Source: Desulfovibrio sp. | GTDB taxonomy: Bacteria; Desulfobacterota; Desulfovibrionia; Desulfovibrionales; Desulfovibrionaceae | Length of the DNA stretch: 64,000 nucleotides | Direction: 5' to 3' | NCBI GenBank assembly: GCA_017528345.1 | Contig: JAFXOX010000081.1 | Location: 1-64,000 of the forward strand | Shown: piece by piece, positions 24,710 to 33,701 of the stretch | Position numbering within the stretch: the stretch's first letter is position 1 | How the letters are laid out: each line of letters starts with the position of its first letter | The notes under the pieces: model-generated | What the model saw: the letters and a program-made list of their open reading frames with translations, nothing else | The model's database searches: none | Told to the model about the DNA's origin: nothing | Program-made: the position numbers and the translations under genes

Positions 24710-24975
24710 TTCCCAGGTACGGGAGTGTGAGTTGCTCGCCCAGCTTATCCTCTTCCAGCTGATGGCGTATGTACTCCTCTATCCTGCGTGCATTTTTCCC
24801 GACCGTGTCCGCGTAGTAGCCTCGACACCAAAATTCGCGATTCCGGTATTTGAATTTCAAATCGCCAAATTTCTCATATATCATCAGGCTACTTTTCCCT
24901 TTCAAGTACCCCATAAAACCCGAGACACTCATCTTCGGCGGGATTTCAAGCAACATATGGATGTGATCGAGTGCG
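24710..24975 (-). pseudogene. IS200/IS605-family Y1 transposase fragment
   Basis: The minus strand reads DHIHMLLEIPPKMSVSGFMG then YLKGKSSLMIYEKF and REFWCRGYYADTVGKNARRI, ending near GEQLTLPYLG. This is the HUH motif (HIH) and the catalytic Tyr region (GYYADTVG) of TnpA. The N-terminal half (strand before the HUH motif) is missing: upstream codons (to 25094) do not match. The hairpin at 24588-24612 fits the element end. The copy is dead, since the N-terminal dimer strands are gone. Confidence 0.85.
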
Positions 24976-25094
24976 TTTTTTTGGTCTAGGTGACAACGGC
25001 TAAGTCGACTTTTTTGAGTCCAAAGAGATTGGTGACAACCCGGAGGACTGCGCCTAACGTCAGTAGCTGAGACGTCCACACAAGAGAAATTCAA

Positions 25095-25775
25095 ATCAAG
25101 AGAGTGTTTTCTCCTCGACTTTCGACGGATCGAGCCGTAGTCCCGCCCTTTTCAGCTTGTACGTGTCACAGAGTTTTGCCCCACCGTACCCCTCCCATAA
25201 CCTGATGTCACCTCATGACTGGAAGGGTGTGCCTAGGGGGGCGACTTGCTCAACGTATTTTTGCATGAATCTTTAGGCCCTGCCACGGCCAAGGTCCTTG
25301 GAGAGGTCTTACTGGCCTCCCGGGGCAAAGGGGGGGGGATGGGTTATGCATTGAAAGAGAAAGCCGTTGCGCTCTTCTGCAAAAGAGAGAAGTGCGCGTA
25401 CGGCTCACAGTGCTTTGCCTTCAAAAACAAAACAAGAGAACTGTAGCCCCCCCGTGTGTATGTTGACATTTTTAGCAGGGTGTCCGCACGGAAGAATCCA
25501 AAAGCTGACTCGATTTCACGGCGTCTTTTGAGCGCCTCTTCGATGTTCGAGAGTATGGTCGTGGGTAATCGATCCGGGTGCAGAGTTCGAAAAATATTAC
25601 GTGATCCTCTCTGTGCAAGCTGAATACGCAAAGGGCATTGTGGTCTTGCTGCTTTCCTTCTTCAAGAAAATATGTCATCAGTACGGTGCAACAGCGCATA
25701 CCATAAGGACAGACAAGCTTGTCAATATGTTGCGTTTCTGTGAGAGTACACGCGCGTCCCGCAAAGGAGAGATAT
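25095..25775. other. Gene-free stretch between the two ankyrin genes
   Basis: About 680 bases with no gene that I can support. An open frame on the minus strand (25344-25631) reads EEALKRRREIESAFGFFRA, which loosely resembles the end of a transposase, but I could not assign a family. A run of nine G residues lies at 25332-25340. The last ~60 bases hold the ribosome site of the second ankyrin gene. Confidence 0.4.
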
Positions 25776-28511
25776 ATGGTACAACAATGCTTGTGTGCTA
25801 TTGCTATAGTACTGCTGATATCTGGGTCGGCTTGGGGGAATATTTGGGATGCAGCAAGGGAAGGGGATGTTCAGACTGTCCAAAAGGAAATCGAAAGTGG
25901 AGTTGCCGTAAGCGCGGTGGACAGTGATTTCATGACCCCGCTCCACTGGGCAGCAATCCGCGGGCAGGTGGAGATGATTAAATTCCTCATTGCCAAGGGC
26001 GCTGCCGTTGACGCGAAAGATATCGATAATAGGACACCGCTCACAAACATGCTGGAGAATGGTAATGGGGCAGAAGCATGGTTCATGGAGGTGAGCAAAC
26101 TGCTCATTGCCAACGGTGCCGACGTGAATGTGAAGGATCGCTATGGCATGACAGCGCTCCACTGGGCAGCTGCTCTGGGGGATGCGGGGCTGGTTAGCTT
26201 GCTTCTTGCCAAAGGGGCTGAGATCAACTCGAAAAACAATGCCAGTGGGATACCACTTCATTCAGCAGCAGTTATGGGCTTCGCTGATGTGACCTCTATA
26301 CTTCTTGCCCACAGGGCTGACGTGAATGCGAACGATAAGGACAACGAAACACCGCTGCACAGAGCAGCAGCCGAAGGTCATGCTGAGGTGGTCACACGTC
26401 TGCTTCTGGATAATGGGGTCGAAGTCAACGCTCAGGATGTAAAAGGCGAGTCCGCATTACATAAAGCAGCAGTCAATGATCATGCTGAGGTGGTTAAGCT
26501 CCTTCTGGCCAATGGAGCTCAGATCAATGCTACGGATATGCACGGCAAGACCTCTGTACACAAGGCAGCAGAAAATGGTCACGCCGATGTGGTTGCGCTC
26601 CTTTTGGCCAAGGGTGCCGATGTGGTCTGCAATGAAAAAACAGGGCTTACGCAATTGCACCGCGCTGTTATTAGGCGCAATATGGCGATGATTAGCTCCT
26701 TGTCACAGGACAAAACGCTGATCAACCAAAAAGATGCAGACGGTCAAACCCCTTTACATTTTGCCGCTCTTCTTGGGGATGTTGACGTCGTGAAGCTCTT
26801 GCTGGCCAACAAAGCGGACGTCGATTTGAAGGACAACAAGAAAAAAACGCCCCTGGACGGAGCACATGAGAAAGGCTCTACCGATGTAGTCGTGCTCCTT
26901 CTTGAAAGCAGCGCGAACAAGAGCGTGCAGGGTACTGCCCTGTTGCATGAGGCTGTGAAAAATAACCAGCTCAGCTGGGTTACAGTCCTTCTTGAGAAGG
27001 GCGCTGATGTGAATGGGAGAGACGTCCAAGGGCTTACACCACTGCATCTGGTTAAAAATGTCGATATTGCCAAGCTGCTCATAGAGAAGGGCGCTGATGT
27101 GAACGCGAGAAATGAAGAGGATGAGACGCCTTTATACAGTTGCGTGGGAATGAGTGATAATCGAGACCTGATTAGGCTGTTGATAGAGAAAGGCGCTGAT
27201 GTTAATGCGCAAACCAAGTCCGGATGGACTGCGCTGCATTGGGTTGAGAATGTCGATATTGCCAAGCTGCTCATAGAGAAGGGCGCTAATGTTAATGCGC
27301 AAACCAAGTCCGGATGGACTGCGCTGCTTTATGTTGTCTGTTCTGAAAATGAGTACCCAATTGAGCTGCCACAACTACTCATTGCCAATGGTTCCGACGT
27401 CAACGCGTGCTTGTTAGATAGTGACAATGGCTATTTTGGGAGAACGGCGCTGTACTGTGCGGCCAATCGGGGGCGTGTGGACGTGTCTAGGCTCTTGATT
27501 GACAAGGGCGCGGATATCAATGTGAAAGACCAGAACGGTGAAACACCGCTGATAACAGCTTTAGATAATGGTCATGCCGACGTGGCCATGCTCTTGATCG
27601 ACAAGGGTGTGAATGTGAGGCTGCAAAGCAACCATGGCATGAGTCCCTTGCATGGAGCTGCGAGTAGTGGCTTGATTGACGTGGTCAGGCTGCTCCTTGA
27701 AAAAGGAGAGGATGTGAATGTGGCAACCGACAGCGGCTTCACAGCTCTGCACGCTGCCGGGAAGCATAGTAACGTAATCAGACTGCTTATCGACAAGGGA
27801 GCAAACGTCAACGCGAAACTCACGGAATGGGACCCAGGCCAGACGCCCCTCTATAGGGCAGAGACAGGTGCCGTTGCCAGGCTCCTTATTGAAAAGGGCG
27901 CTGACGTGAATGTGAAAGACAATTCTGGCCAAACCCCGCTGCACGAAGCTGTAATCAGAGGCAATGAGGATGTTGTCGCGGTTCTTCTTGAGAAGGGTGC
28001 GGATGCGCAAGCACAGGATACAAAGGGTGACACCCCACTGCACAATGTATGGAGAGTTAGCGTGGCCGATATGCTTCTTAGGCAGGGCGTGAACGTGAAT
28101 ACGAAAAATTATGAGGGACAAACGCCGCTGCACATTGCTGGTGCAGATTCTATGTTGTATCCTGACATGGCTGAATTTCTCATCGCCAACGGCGCTGCCG
28201 TGAATGTCAAAGATCAGAGCGGCGTAACGCCTCTACACCTTGCGGCAAAGAAAGGTTGGAGGAACGTGCTGGAGCTGCTTCTTGCCAGGGGTGCTGACGT
28301 GAACGCGAAAGACAAGACTGGCATGACGCCCCTGCACCTTGCTGCCAAGGAAGGCCATCTTGGGGTAGTGACGGTACTCCTTAAACGAGGTGCCGATAGA
28401 AACGCAAAAATTGTAGGCGGAGAATATGATGGTTGCACACCGCTTGCTCTAGCAGAGGAAATGGAGGAAGCAGAAATCGTCACACTGCTGAAGAATGATA
28501 CGCCTGAATAG
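25776..28511 (+). CDS. Secreted ankyrin-repeat protein, second paralogue
   Basis: The ATG at 25776 (AAAGGAGA site) gives 911 residues. The signal peptide (MVQQCLCAIAIVLLISGSAW, cut after AWG) and cap (NIWDAAREGDVQTVQKEIES) match the first ankyrin protein. About 25 ankyrin repeats follow, with several irregular, shorter ones in the middle (LTPLHLVKNVDIAKLLIEKG units with a missing second helix). The C-terminus repeats the GGEYDGCTPLALAEEME segment of the paralogue. GC is lower than in the first copy and the two differ throughout, so the duplication is old. The protein would act outside the cytoplasm; no enzymatic part is present. Confidence 0.92.
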   Translation: MVQQCLCAIAIVLLISGSAWGNIWDAAREGDVQTVQKEIESGVAVSAVDSDFMTPLHWAAIRGQVEMIKFLIAKGAAVDAKDIDNRTPLTNMLENGNGAEAWFMEVSKLLIANGADVNVKDRYGMTALHWAAALGDAGLVSLLLAKGAEINSKNNASGIPLHSAAVMGFADVTSILLAHRADVNANDKDNETPLHRAAAEGHAEVVTRLLLDNGVEVNAQDVKGESALHKAAVNDHAEVVKLLLANGAQINATDMHGKTSVHKAAENGHADVVALLLAKGADVVCNEKTGLTQLHRAVIRRNMAMISSLSQDKTLINQKDADGQTPLHFAALLGDVDVVKLLLANKADVDLKDNKKKTPLDGAHEKGSTDVVVLLLESSANKSVQGTALLHEAVKNNQLSWVTVLLEKGADVNGRDVQGLTPLHLVKNVDIAKLLIEKGADVNARNEEDETPLYSCVGMSDNRDLIRLLIEKGADVNAQTKSGWTALHWVENVDIAKLLIEKGANVNAQTKSGWTALLYVVCSENEYPIELPQLLIANGSDVNACLLDSDNGYFGRTALYCAANRGRVDVSRLLIDKGADINVKDQNGETPLITALDNGHADVAMLLIDKGVNVRLQSNHGMSPLHGAASSGLIDVVRLLLEKGEDVNVATDSGFTALHAAGKHSNVIRLLIDKGANVNAKLTEWDPGQTPLYRAETGAVARLLIEKGADVNVKDNSGQTPLHEAVIRGNEDVVAVLLEKGADAQAQDTKGDTPLHNVWRVSVADMLLRQGVNVNTKNYEGQTPLHIAGADSMLYPDMAEFLIANGAAVNVKDQSGVTPLHLAAKKGWRNVLELLLARGADVNAKDKTGMTPLHLAAKEGHLGVVTVLLKRGADRNAKIVGGEYDGCTPLALAEEMEEAEIVTLLKNDTPE

Positions 28512-28877
28512 CGTTGTGTGCAGGCTTCCTATACATCGTTCGATTGGTACGCGGCGTAAGTGATCATTGTGCGCATGGTGATATGGTTACAGAAACTCGA
28601 CTCGACGGAGCGAACAGAAGGCCAGCTATACTCCGGCCTGAAAAAAGATTGCACTTTTGTCTTGACGCCTTCCCTCTGTCAAATGGAATTGTTTTAGATT
28701 TTGTATAGTACCAAGGGAGGGTATCATGATCAGGTCAACTACAAGGGCAAAGAAGAGACACAACGATCAGCTTGTGCTTGACGAGAAATGAGCTGTGTGC
28801 CTCAAGGAAAGCTTTCCACAAAATGCGCTCGTCGTTATGTTGATATTTCGAAGCGGCCTGCCATACCATTACTTTAG
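28512..28877. other. Remnant-bearing intergenic stretch
   Basis: No full gene. A strong ribosome site (AAGGGAGG) precedes ATG 28726, but the frame stops after 21 codons (MIRSTTRAKKRHNDQLVLDE), probably the start of a lost gene. On the minus strand 28735-28920 continues the IS110 frame after a shift (MDRHIKRLCLRNSL and onward) but no longer matches IS110. Confidence 0.4.
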
Positions 28878-29513
28878 TCAATGAGTTACGCAAACAGAGC
28901 CTTTTGATATGCCTGTCCATATCAAAAATTTTTTTTGTATGGCGAGGTATTCAGAATAGTTATCCTCCAGAATTCTTATGAAATCGTCGCTGAATTTCTC
29001 CCAGTATGCGGATATTACGGCAGTAAAATTATGTTCGAATTGGTTTCTACTTTTTTTGAGGCTGATGCCGCATTCAGATAGAAATGACCGTGTTTGGTTA
29101 ATGAGTTCAGTGCGGTTTCGTACAAGACGTTCACGTCTTGACAAATAGTGCTTCATTACCTGCTGGCCAATTGTCTTCACTGTAACGAATCGTGTTCCGG
29201 GATGCATCAGGGCCTTACAGATGGCTTTATCATCAGCGGCATCAGTCTTATTATGATGCCCTAAAAACGCTTTAACCCGAATAGGCTGTATAAGTTTTGC
29301 TTCGTGACCTAATTCGATCAGGGTTCGTGCCCAGTGATGAGCTGTTCCACATGCTTCAATGCCAACCATGCAAGGCGGGAGGTTGGCAAAAAACAGAATT
29401 AGCTGCTTTCTTGTAAGCTTACGATTGGCAAGCGCGCGTCCCTTTTTGTCAGCTAGGAAAACCTGAAATACGTTCTTGGCAATGTCCAAACCAATGTAGT
29501 ACACTTTCTCCAT
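28878..29513 (-). pseudogene. IS110-family transposase, truncated
   Basis: From the ATG at 29513 the minus strand encodes the DEDD RuvC-like domain of IS110 transposases. Asp is in GLDIAKNVF, Glu in GIEACG and two Asp in KTDAADDKAI. The coiled linker with DNYSEYLAIQK follows. Homology ends there: a frame change at a run of eight T bases (28928-28935) leads to DRHIK in another frame, then unrelated sequence. The second domain with the catalytic Ser is missing, so the enzyme is not functional. It shares the linker with the fragment at 21401-21592. Confidence 0.85.
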
Positions 29514-29639
29514 GACCCGGTCTCCTATTTTCTGGCGTATCACAATGATTGCCTGTGGCACTTCTTGATGCCGGTGAGCGTATCGCTCCTTGGGGGCCGG
29601 GTCTATCCCCTCACCTTGTAACCATGTCTACGTCCTTTT

Positions 29640-29835
29640 GCCCTTCTTGAGCCACGCCGCTTCCGTGTCGTCTGAATGAGAGACCATTACCCGCGGATCT
29701 GTATCCGGCTCAGCTCTGTCCTCGGAAACGACTTCAAGTGTCGTCCGAGGACGCCGGGACGATTCAACAACTGTTGCGTCAACACTGACGCCCTGTCTGA
29801 AATCACCCTTCTTGAGTAACTGGCCAAGAACCTGT
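29640..29835 (-). pseudogene. IS5-family transposase fragment
   Basis: On the minus strand the frame QVLGQLLKKGDFRQG, VSVDATVVESSRRPRTTLEV, then SDDTEAAWLKKGKRT matches the region around the first catalytic Asp (VDATVVE) of IS5/IS1031-type transposases. It stops at an in-frame TAG shortly after. Both ends of the gene are missing. It abuts the 3' end of the LprI-like gene at 29854. Confidence 0.75.
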
Positions 29836-29853
29836 AGGCATGAAAAGTGAGCT

Positions 29854-30504
29854 TCACCAATTTAAACCGCATTTTTCATCTTTCGATGGGTTCGCGAAAC
29901 TGATGACTTTAATCTCACCTAAAATGTCATAATCTACAAGTATGCTGCATTTGTCCTTATTGTCTTCCGCTCTCTTTAATATATTATTTACATCTTCATG
30001 CTGCTTTTTGTCTTCTGAAGAACACAGCAATATCCATATGTCGTATTCATTTTTATTTACATATAGTTTTGTATATAGATAATAAGCAGTATCTTCTGCA
30101 TATCGACTTTCTGTTTGTTCAATAACTTGTCCTGTTATCGTTATAGGCAGGTAATTATTTTTAACATATTCTTTATAGAGAATAAGTTCAGCAATTCTAT
30201 CCTTAGTGTAAGTAGTAAAATTAGGAATGTCTGCTGTACCGTTTTCATTTACATAGTTTGCGTCGCGTTCTTTTAGCCAATTTCGTTGATTATCAAGTAA
30301 TTTTTGCTTCTTGTCTTTGTTTTGTATTAAAGAATTTAATTGTTTCCATACGGCATTTAGGTCTTTTTCCGCTTGCACAAATTCTGGAGATAATTGTTTG
30401 CACCGTGCATATTCTTTGTCTGAAATTGCGCAGGCATTATTTATAGGAAGCATTGCAGAAATAACAAACAAGCAAATGAAAATACATGATAAAATTTTAT
30501 TCAT
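29854..30504 (-). CDS. Exported LprI-domain protein (lysozyme inhibitor-like)
   Basis: The 216-residue protein has a signal peptide (MNKILSCIFICLFVISAMLP, cut after ACA) and an LprI/DUF1311 region: SDKEYARCKQLSPEFVQAEK, DLNAVWKQLNSLIQ, then LLDNQRNWLKERD. LprI-type proteins inhibit lysozyme in the envelope. A ~100-residue C-terminal extension of unknown type follows (VIQWILLC-like strands, TGQVIEQTESRYAEDTAYYL). The gene is AT-rich. A GC-rich relative lies at 32285-32659. The last residues (CGLNW) may have been replaced, because an IS5 fragment begins right after. Confidence 0.8.
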   Translation of the reverse strand: MNKILSCIFICLFVISAMLPINNACAISDKEYARCKQLSPEFVQAEKDLNAVWKQLNSLIQNKDKKQKLLDNQRNWLKERDANYVNENGTADIPNFTTYTKDRIAELILYKEYVKNNYLPITITGQVIEQTESRYAEDTAYYLYTKLYVNKNEYDIWILLCSSEDKKQHEDVNNILKRAEDNKDKCSILVDYDILGEIKVISFANPSKDEKCGLNW

Positions 30505-30739
30505 TATTTACTCCTAGTTTGTAAGAATTTGAATATACAGAGGTGCTAACGAAAATACGAACAGAAGAATAGCTAATGCGGCCTCTATGGCATAACAGTT
30601 TCCCTCGTGCTATTAAAGGCGGCCTGTAGCTGCATTCCCAGCAGCCCATCTATCACTCGGAAGGGGAGGGGAAGCCGGTTGCGACCGGGGACAGATAGGG
30701 TGCGCTCTGCGTTGATCCGTGGAGTGCGGAGCAACAGCG

Positions 30740-30850
30740 AAAAAAGTAATGCAAAATTCTGCCCATTTGTCAACCGAAACTCACAAAACGCTATGCTCCC
30801 CTATGAAAGAGCCCAAAACCGCATTTTTTATCGAATGCATGAGCGGTTAC
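30740..30850. repeat. Terminal remnant related to the IS66 element
   Basis: A ~110-bp stretch resembles the right-hand end of the complete IS66 element at 7608-7725. It includes the shared AAAGTAATGCAAAATTCTGC core and the terminal GAGCGGTTAC at 30841-30850. No transposase gene is attached. It is a solo end left by an older copy or a sister element. Confidence 0.85.
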
Positions 30851-30945
30851 TAAAAATGAGGTACGTTCCCAGCCCCCCGTTTACGGTAATGCCGCAGTCA
30901 TCCACCTTGAACGCGTGCTGGAACCGGGCATCCACAAAGAGGAAA

Positions 30946-30966
30946 GCCCCCGGCAATGCCGGGGGC
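30946..30966 (-). terminator. Terminator of the exported 247-aa gene
   Basis: GCCCCCGGC (30946-30954) pairs perfectly with GCCGGGGGC (30958-30966) 20 bases after the stop, followed on the minus strand by a T-rich tail. Confidence 0.75.
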
Positions 30967-30985
30967 ATATTATGCGGCATAATGC

Positions 30986-31729
30986 TCACTTCGCGACTTG
31001 CTCGGAGTACTGGCGCTTCCAAGCCCCCGGAGCTTCCCCCGGTGTGAGCTCGAGGCGGAACGTCGACGGCTTCTTATGCTCATCGTGATCGATAAATTCC
31101 TCGACGACATCTCCTGTCAGGACAAAGCCGTCGCCCTTCGGCTCGATCTTCTTCAGCTCGGCACTAGTGGGCGCGTCGCCGAGCCCTTCGATACTCACGA
31201 AGTATCCCTTATCATTGAGAAGGGTCTCACCGAGAAACTCGTCGCCTTTCGGCGCGACGTGCTTCGTGATACGATGCCCGGTATAGCGCAGGGCACCTAT
31301 CTCGACGGCCTGACGCGTAATGAAGCAGGTGTAGCTTTCGGAAAGCCCTTTGAATGCGTTCGGATTTTCGTGTCGAAACAAGACGCTGTTTGCCGGCACG
31401 TCCGTCCCGTTGACACTGAACATAGCTGCAGTTTCGGGCAAGGGCTGCTTACCCTCTTCCTTGCGCGTATCTTGCGCGATGTTGAACTCGTTTTTCGTTT
31501 CAAAGCAGCCAAACAACGCTGCCTTGATGACGTTCTGCGGCTTCCCCTCATAATCCGATTCGCCTTTCAACTCCAAATAGGAAGCAATTGTCTTCGTGTC
31601 CTTCAGCAGGCGCTTCGCGTCGTCCTGCGACAGGTCGGCAGCCATGACGGACGTTGACATCGCCAACGAGAGCAACAACGTCATAATTGACAGCAAGGGC
31701 CGTGATTTTATGATGCCTGACGTTTTCAT
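30986..31729 (-). CDS. Exported hypothetical protein
   Basis: The ATG at 31729 has an AGGAGT site 5 bases before it and gives 247 residues. The signal peptide (PLLSIMTLLLSLAMSTSVMA, residues 12-31, cut after VMA) sends it to the periplasm. The mature part (ADLSQDDAKRLLKDTKTIAS, later SESYTCFITRQAVEIGALRY and STFRLELTPGEAPGAWKRQY) has two Cys that might pair. I recognise no family. It has its own terminator at 30946-30966 and shares the style of the other exported proteins of the island. Confidence 0.7.
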   Translation of the reverse strand: MKTSGIIKSRPLLSIMTLLLSLAMSTSVMAADLSQDDAKRLLKDTKTIASYLELKGESDYEGKPQNVIKAALFGCFETKNEFNIAQDTRKEEGKQPLPETAAMFSVNGTDVPANSVLFRHENPNAFKGLSESYTCFITRQAVEIGALRYTGHRITKHVAPKGDEFLGETLLNDKGYFVSIEGLGDAPTSAELKKIEPKGDGFVLTGDVVEEFIDHDEHKKPSTFRLELTPGEAPGAWKRQYSEQVAK

Positions 31730-31880
31730 GGGGTACTCCTTTTGTGTTGTAAGTAATGAAGCGTGAAAAGACAGGGACGAAATCTTGGCGGAACCACAAG
31801 ACATGTGAGGAACGACCGTCGAAGCGTCCGAACAGGGAGATGACGGTGGCCTCACCGGACTTGCGGTTGTCAAAGGCCGC

Positions 31881-32189
31881 CTAAATACTGTTTCGATCAT
31901 ACAGGGGGGCATCGCAGTCTAACGACCTCCGCAAAGTCGTCCATCCATCATGGTCCTTGGCTTTCACGTAAGCGCCATTATCGATGAGGAGCTTCGCGAT
32001 GGGCATAGTATCTGTGATCGCGGCAAAAGACAACGGCGTGAAGTCTAAAGTGGCCTTCACGTCTACGCCTTGGGCGATACTATTCTATACGGCCTCAAAA
32101 TCCCCGACGTTTGCCGCATCGAAAAAAAGGCGTGAACCTGCGCCGTCAGCAGCAGCGTTGCCAAAGAATAAATGATCCCCCTTCAGCAT
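31881..32189 (-). pseudogene. Decayed third ankyrin-repeat gene
   Basis: An ATG at 32189 (AAAGGAAG site) opens a 103-codon frame. It reads FFDAANVGDFEAV, then an in-frame TAG (32085-32087), then NSIAQGVDVKATLDFTPLSF and IAKLLIDNGAYVKAKDHDGW. This corresponds to the cap and first two repeats of the large ankyrin proteins, and it stops at 31881. The signal peptide is not recognisable and the rest of the repeats are lost. It is a degraded paralogue, now opposite to the others in orientation. Confidence 0.8.
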
Positions 32190-32284
32190 TTTGACGACTT
32201 CCTTTCTCTTCTATACTCAAAACAGAAAAAAGCTTTCACATTGGAGAGACTTGCGAACCGTCATAAACGCCCTCATTTAGCCTT

Positions 32285-32659
32285 TCAATGGACGATAAGC
32301 TCTTCGTCTGGAGTATAGCTGACAAAAGAGTCCAGGTATTTCGCGCGGGCTCGCGTCACCTTAGCATAAGCCTCACTCCTGCTCATACCGCGATTTATCA
32401 GGGCCTGAGCCTCTTCGTCACGACCGGAAGCGACCCATTCGCGCTGGGAGTCGAGCATTTCCCGGGGCCACATGCCTTCCTTCCTGTTTTTGATGATTGT
32501 CCTTATGCGCTTCCATGCGGTGGAAAGCTCGGCCTCCGCTCGACGGTATTCTGGCGAGGTCTGAAGCATCTCCTTATATTCCCTGTCAGACAGCGCAAAT
32601 GCGCCGGAAGCAGACAAAATAACTGCCATCAGACCTGCCGCCAAGGCAATTCTTCCCAT
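32285..32659 (-). CDS. Exported LprI-domain protein, short form
   Basis: The 124-residue protein starts behind an AAGGAG site with signal peptide MGRIALAAGLMAVILSASGA (cut after AFA). Its LprI/DUF1311 region reads LSDREYKEMLQTSPEYRRAE, AELSTAWKRIRTIIKN, then MLDSQREWVASGRD. It matches the N-terminal domain of the 216-residue protein at 29854-30504 but lacks the extension. LprI proteins counter lysozyme-type muramidases in the envelope. The conserved Cys pairs often seen in DUF1311 proteins are absent here. Confidence 0.82.
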   Translation of the reverse strand: MGRIALAAGLMAVILSASGAFALSDREYKEMLQTSPEYRRAEAELSTAWKRIRTIIKNRKEGMWPREMLDSQREWVASGRDEEAQALINRGMSRSEAYAKVTRARAKYLDSFVSYTPDEELIVH

Positions 32660-32888
32660 TTTTTTCTCCTTGTTTCCCTTGTTGTTAGGTGCGGCAATAG
32701 TGTTTCAGCCTGGAGGCTTTGAAAAGGGCGTTGCAGAAATGATCCATCGGGTTCATTTCGCATGCTCCAGTTTGTCCAGCGGCGGAGAAGCATCAAAGTT
32801 TTCTTCTGGGCCGAGGGGACAGGCGAAGTTGCGGAGGACGAAAGAGTTCTTGTCCATCACAACACCCGTATAGTCCAGAACGCTGCCT

Positions 32889-33515
32889 TCAGGGATATAT
32901 TCTGTCCCCTTGCCGTAGAAATTTTTGCGTCTTGATCCTGCAGACGCTCATCTTTCCTTGAATCGTGGTCGACCATTCGCCATTCCATTCGGCCTGCATT
33001 CCGGGATTCACTTTCAGCCATTCCGCCAGAACCTCGGGACAGCGCTTCCTCGCATGGTCGTTGCCCCAGATGGGGCCGCCCTCGATCTCGATGAATGCGT
33101 CACCCGCCGACATCCCCTTGTCATGGATGTCGATTCTGCCCGGATATCCCGCGAAGATTCCTCCGTAAACATGGAATGAGTGCAGAAGCCGGCTTTTCTT
33201 CCTTTGCACGATGCCGTCGAAAATCAGCTTTCCGGATGGATCAAAAACCCTAATGTTCTTGTCCATGTCGAACATCTCATCGTTTATGTTAATGTAGAGC
33301 GCGTCATAATCGGATTTCCGGATGGTTATCGAATTCCGCCCGTAATCGAAATCAACGACGGCTTCCTTTCCGCGCTGCGCTTCTTCGATGTCGACTTCCA
33401 GCTGGTACATGTGATTCCGCGGGACCTCTTCCTGGCGCCAAACCACATGTTCAGGATGCGGATTGCGCCTGAACCTGCTCATCCACGGGATGGCCGCCGC
33501 ATCTTCCTTGTCCAT
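32889..33515 (-). pseudogene. C-terminal part of an alpha/beta-hydrolase-like esterase
   Basis: The frame from 33515 encodes 208 residues starting PWMSRFRRNPHPEHVVWRQE and including ININDEMFDMDKNIRVFDPS with GKLIFDGIVQRKKS. This resembles the C-terminal end of large alpha/beta-hydrolase proteins of the PHB-depolymerase type. The catalytic N-terminal half (Ser nucleophile elbow) is missing. The frame begins right at a GC-rich hairpin (33538-33557), so the gene appears truncated. A role as an independent protein is unlikely but not excluded. Confidence 0.5.
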
Positions 33516-33572
33516 CCAGTGCCGCTACGCTTGAGGGTGGCGCCCATGCGGGCGCCGTGGAAAAGAAATCGC

Positions 33573-33602
33573 AAAAAAGGCCACGCCGTGAAAGGCGTGG
33601 CC
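33573..33602 (-). terminator. Terminator of the helix-turn-helix gene
   Basis: GGCCACGCC (33579-33587) pairs perfectly with GGCGTGGCC (33594-33602), and the minus strand ends in six T residues (complement of 33573-33578). It lies about 100 bases after the stop at 33702. Confidence 0.85.
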
Positions 33603-33701
33603 GAAAGACAGGCGGCGCGCTAGCCCACTCCCCACTCCGCTACGCTCCGGGACAAGCGCTATGTGCCGCCGGAAACGGTGAGGCCCTGCGGGCTTCGGGA
33701 A

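Noticed and set aside
25344-25631. Possible transposase C-terminus on the minus strand
   Set aside because: EIESAFGFFRA is suggestive, but no DDE, HUH or DEDD motif could be assigned, so it is left as unassigned sequence.
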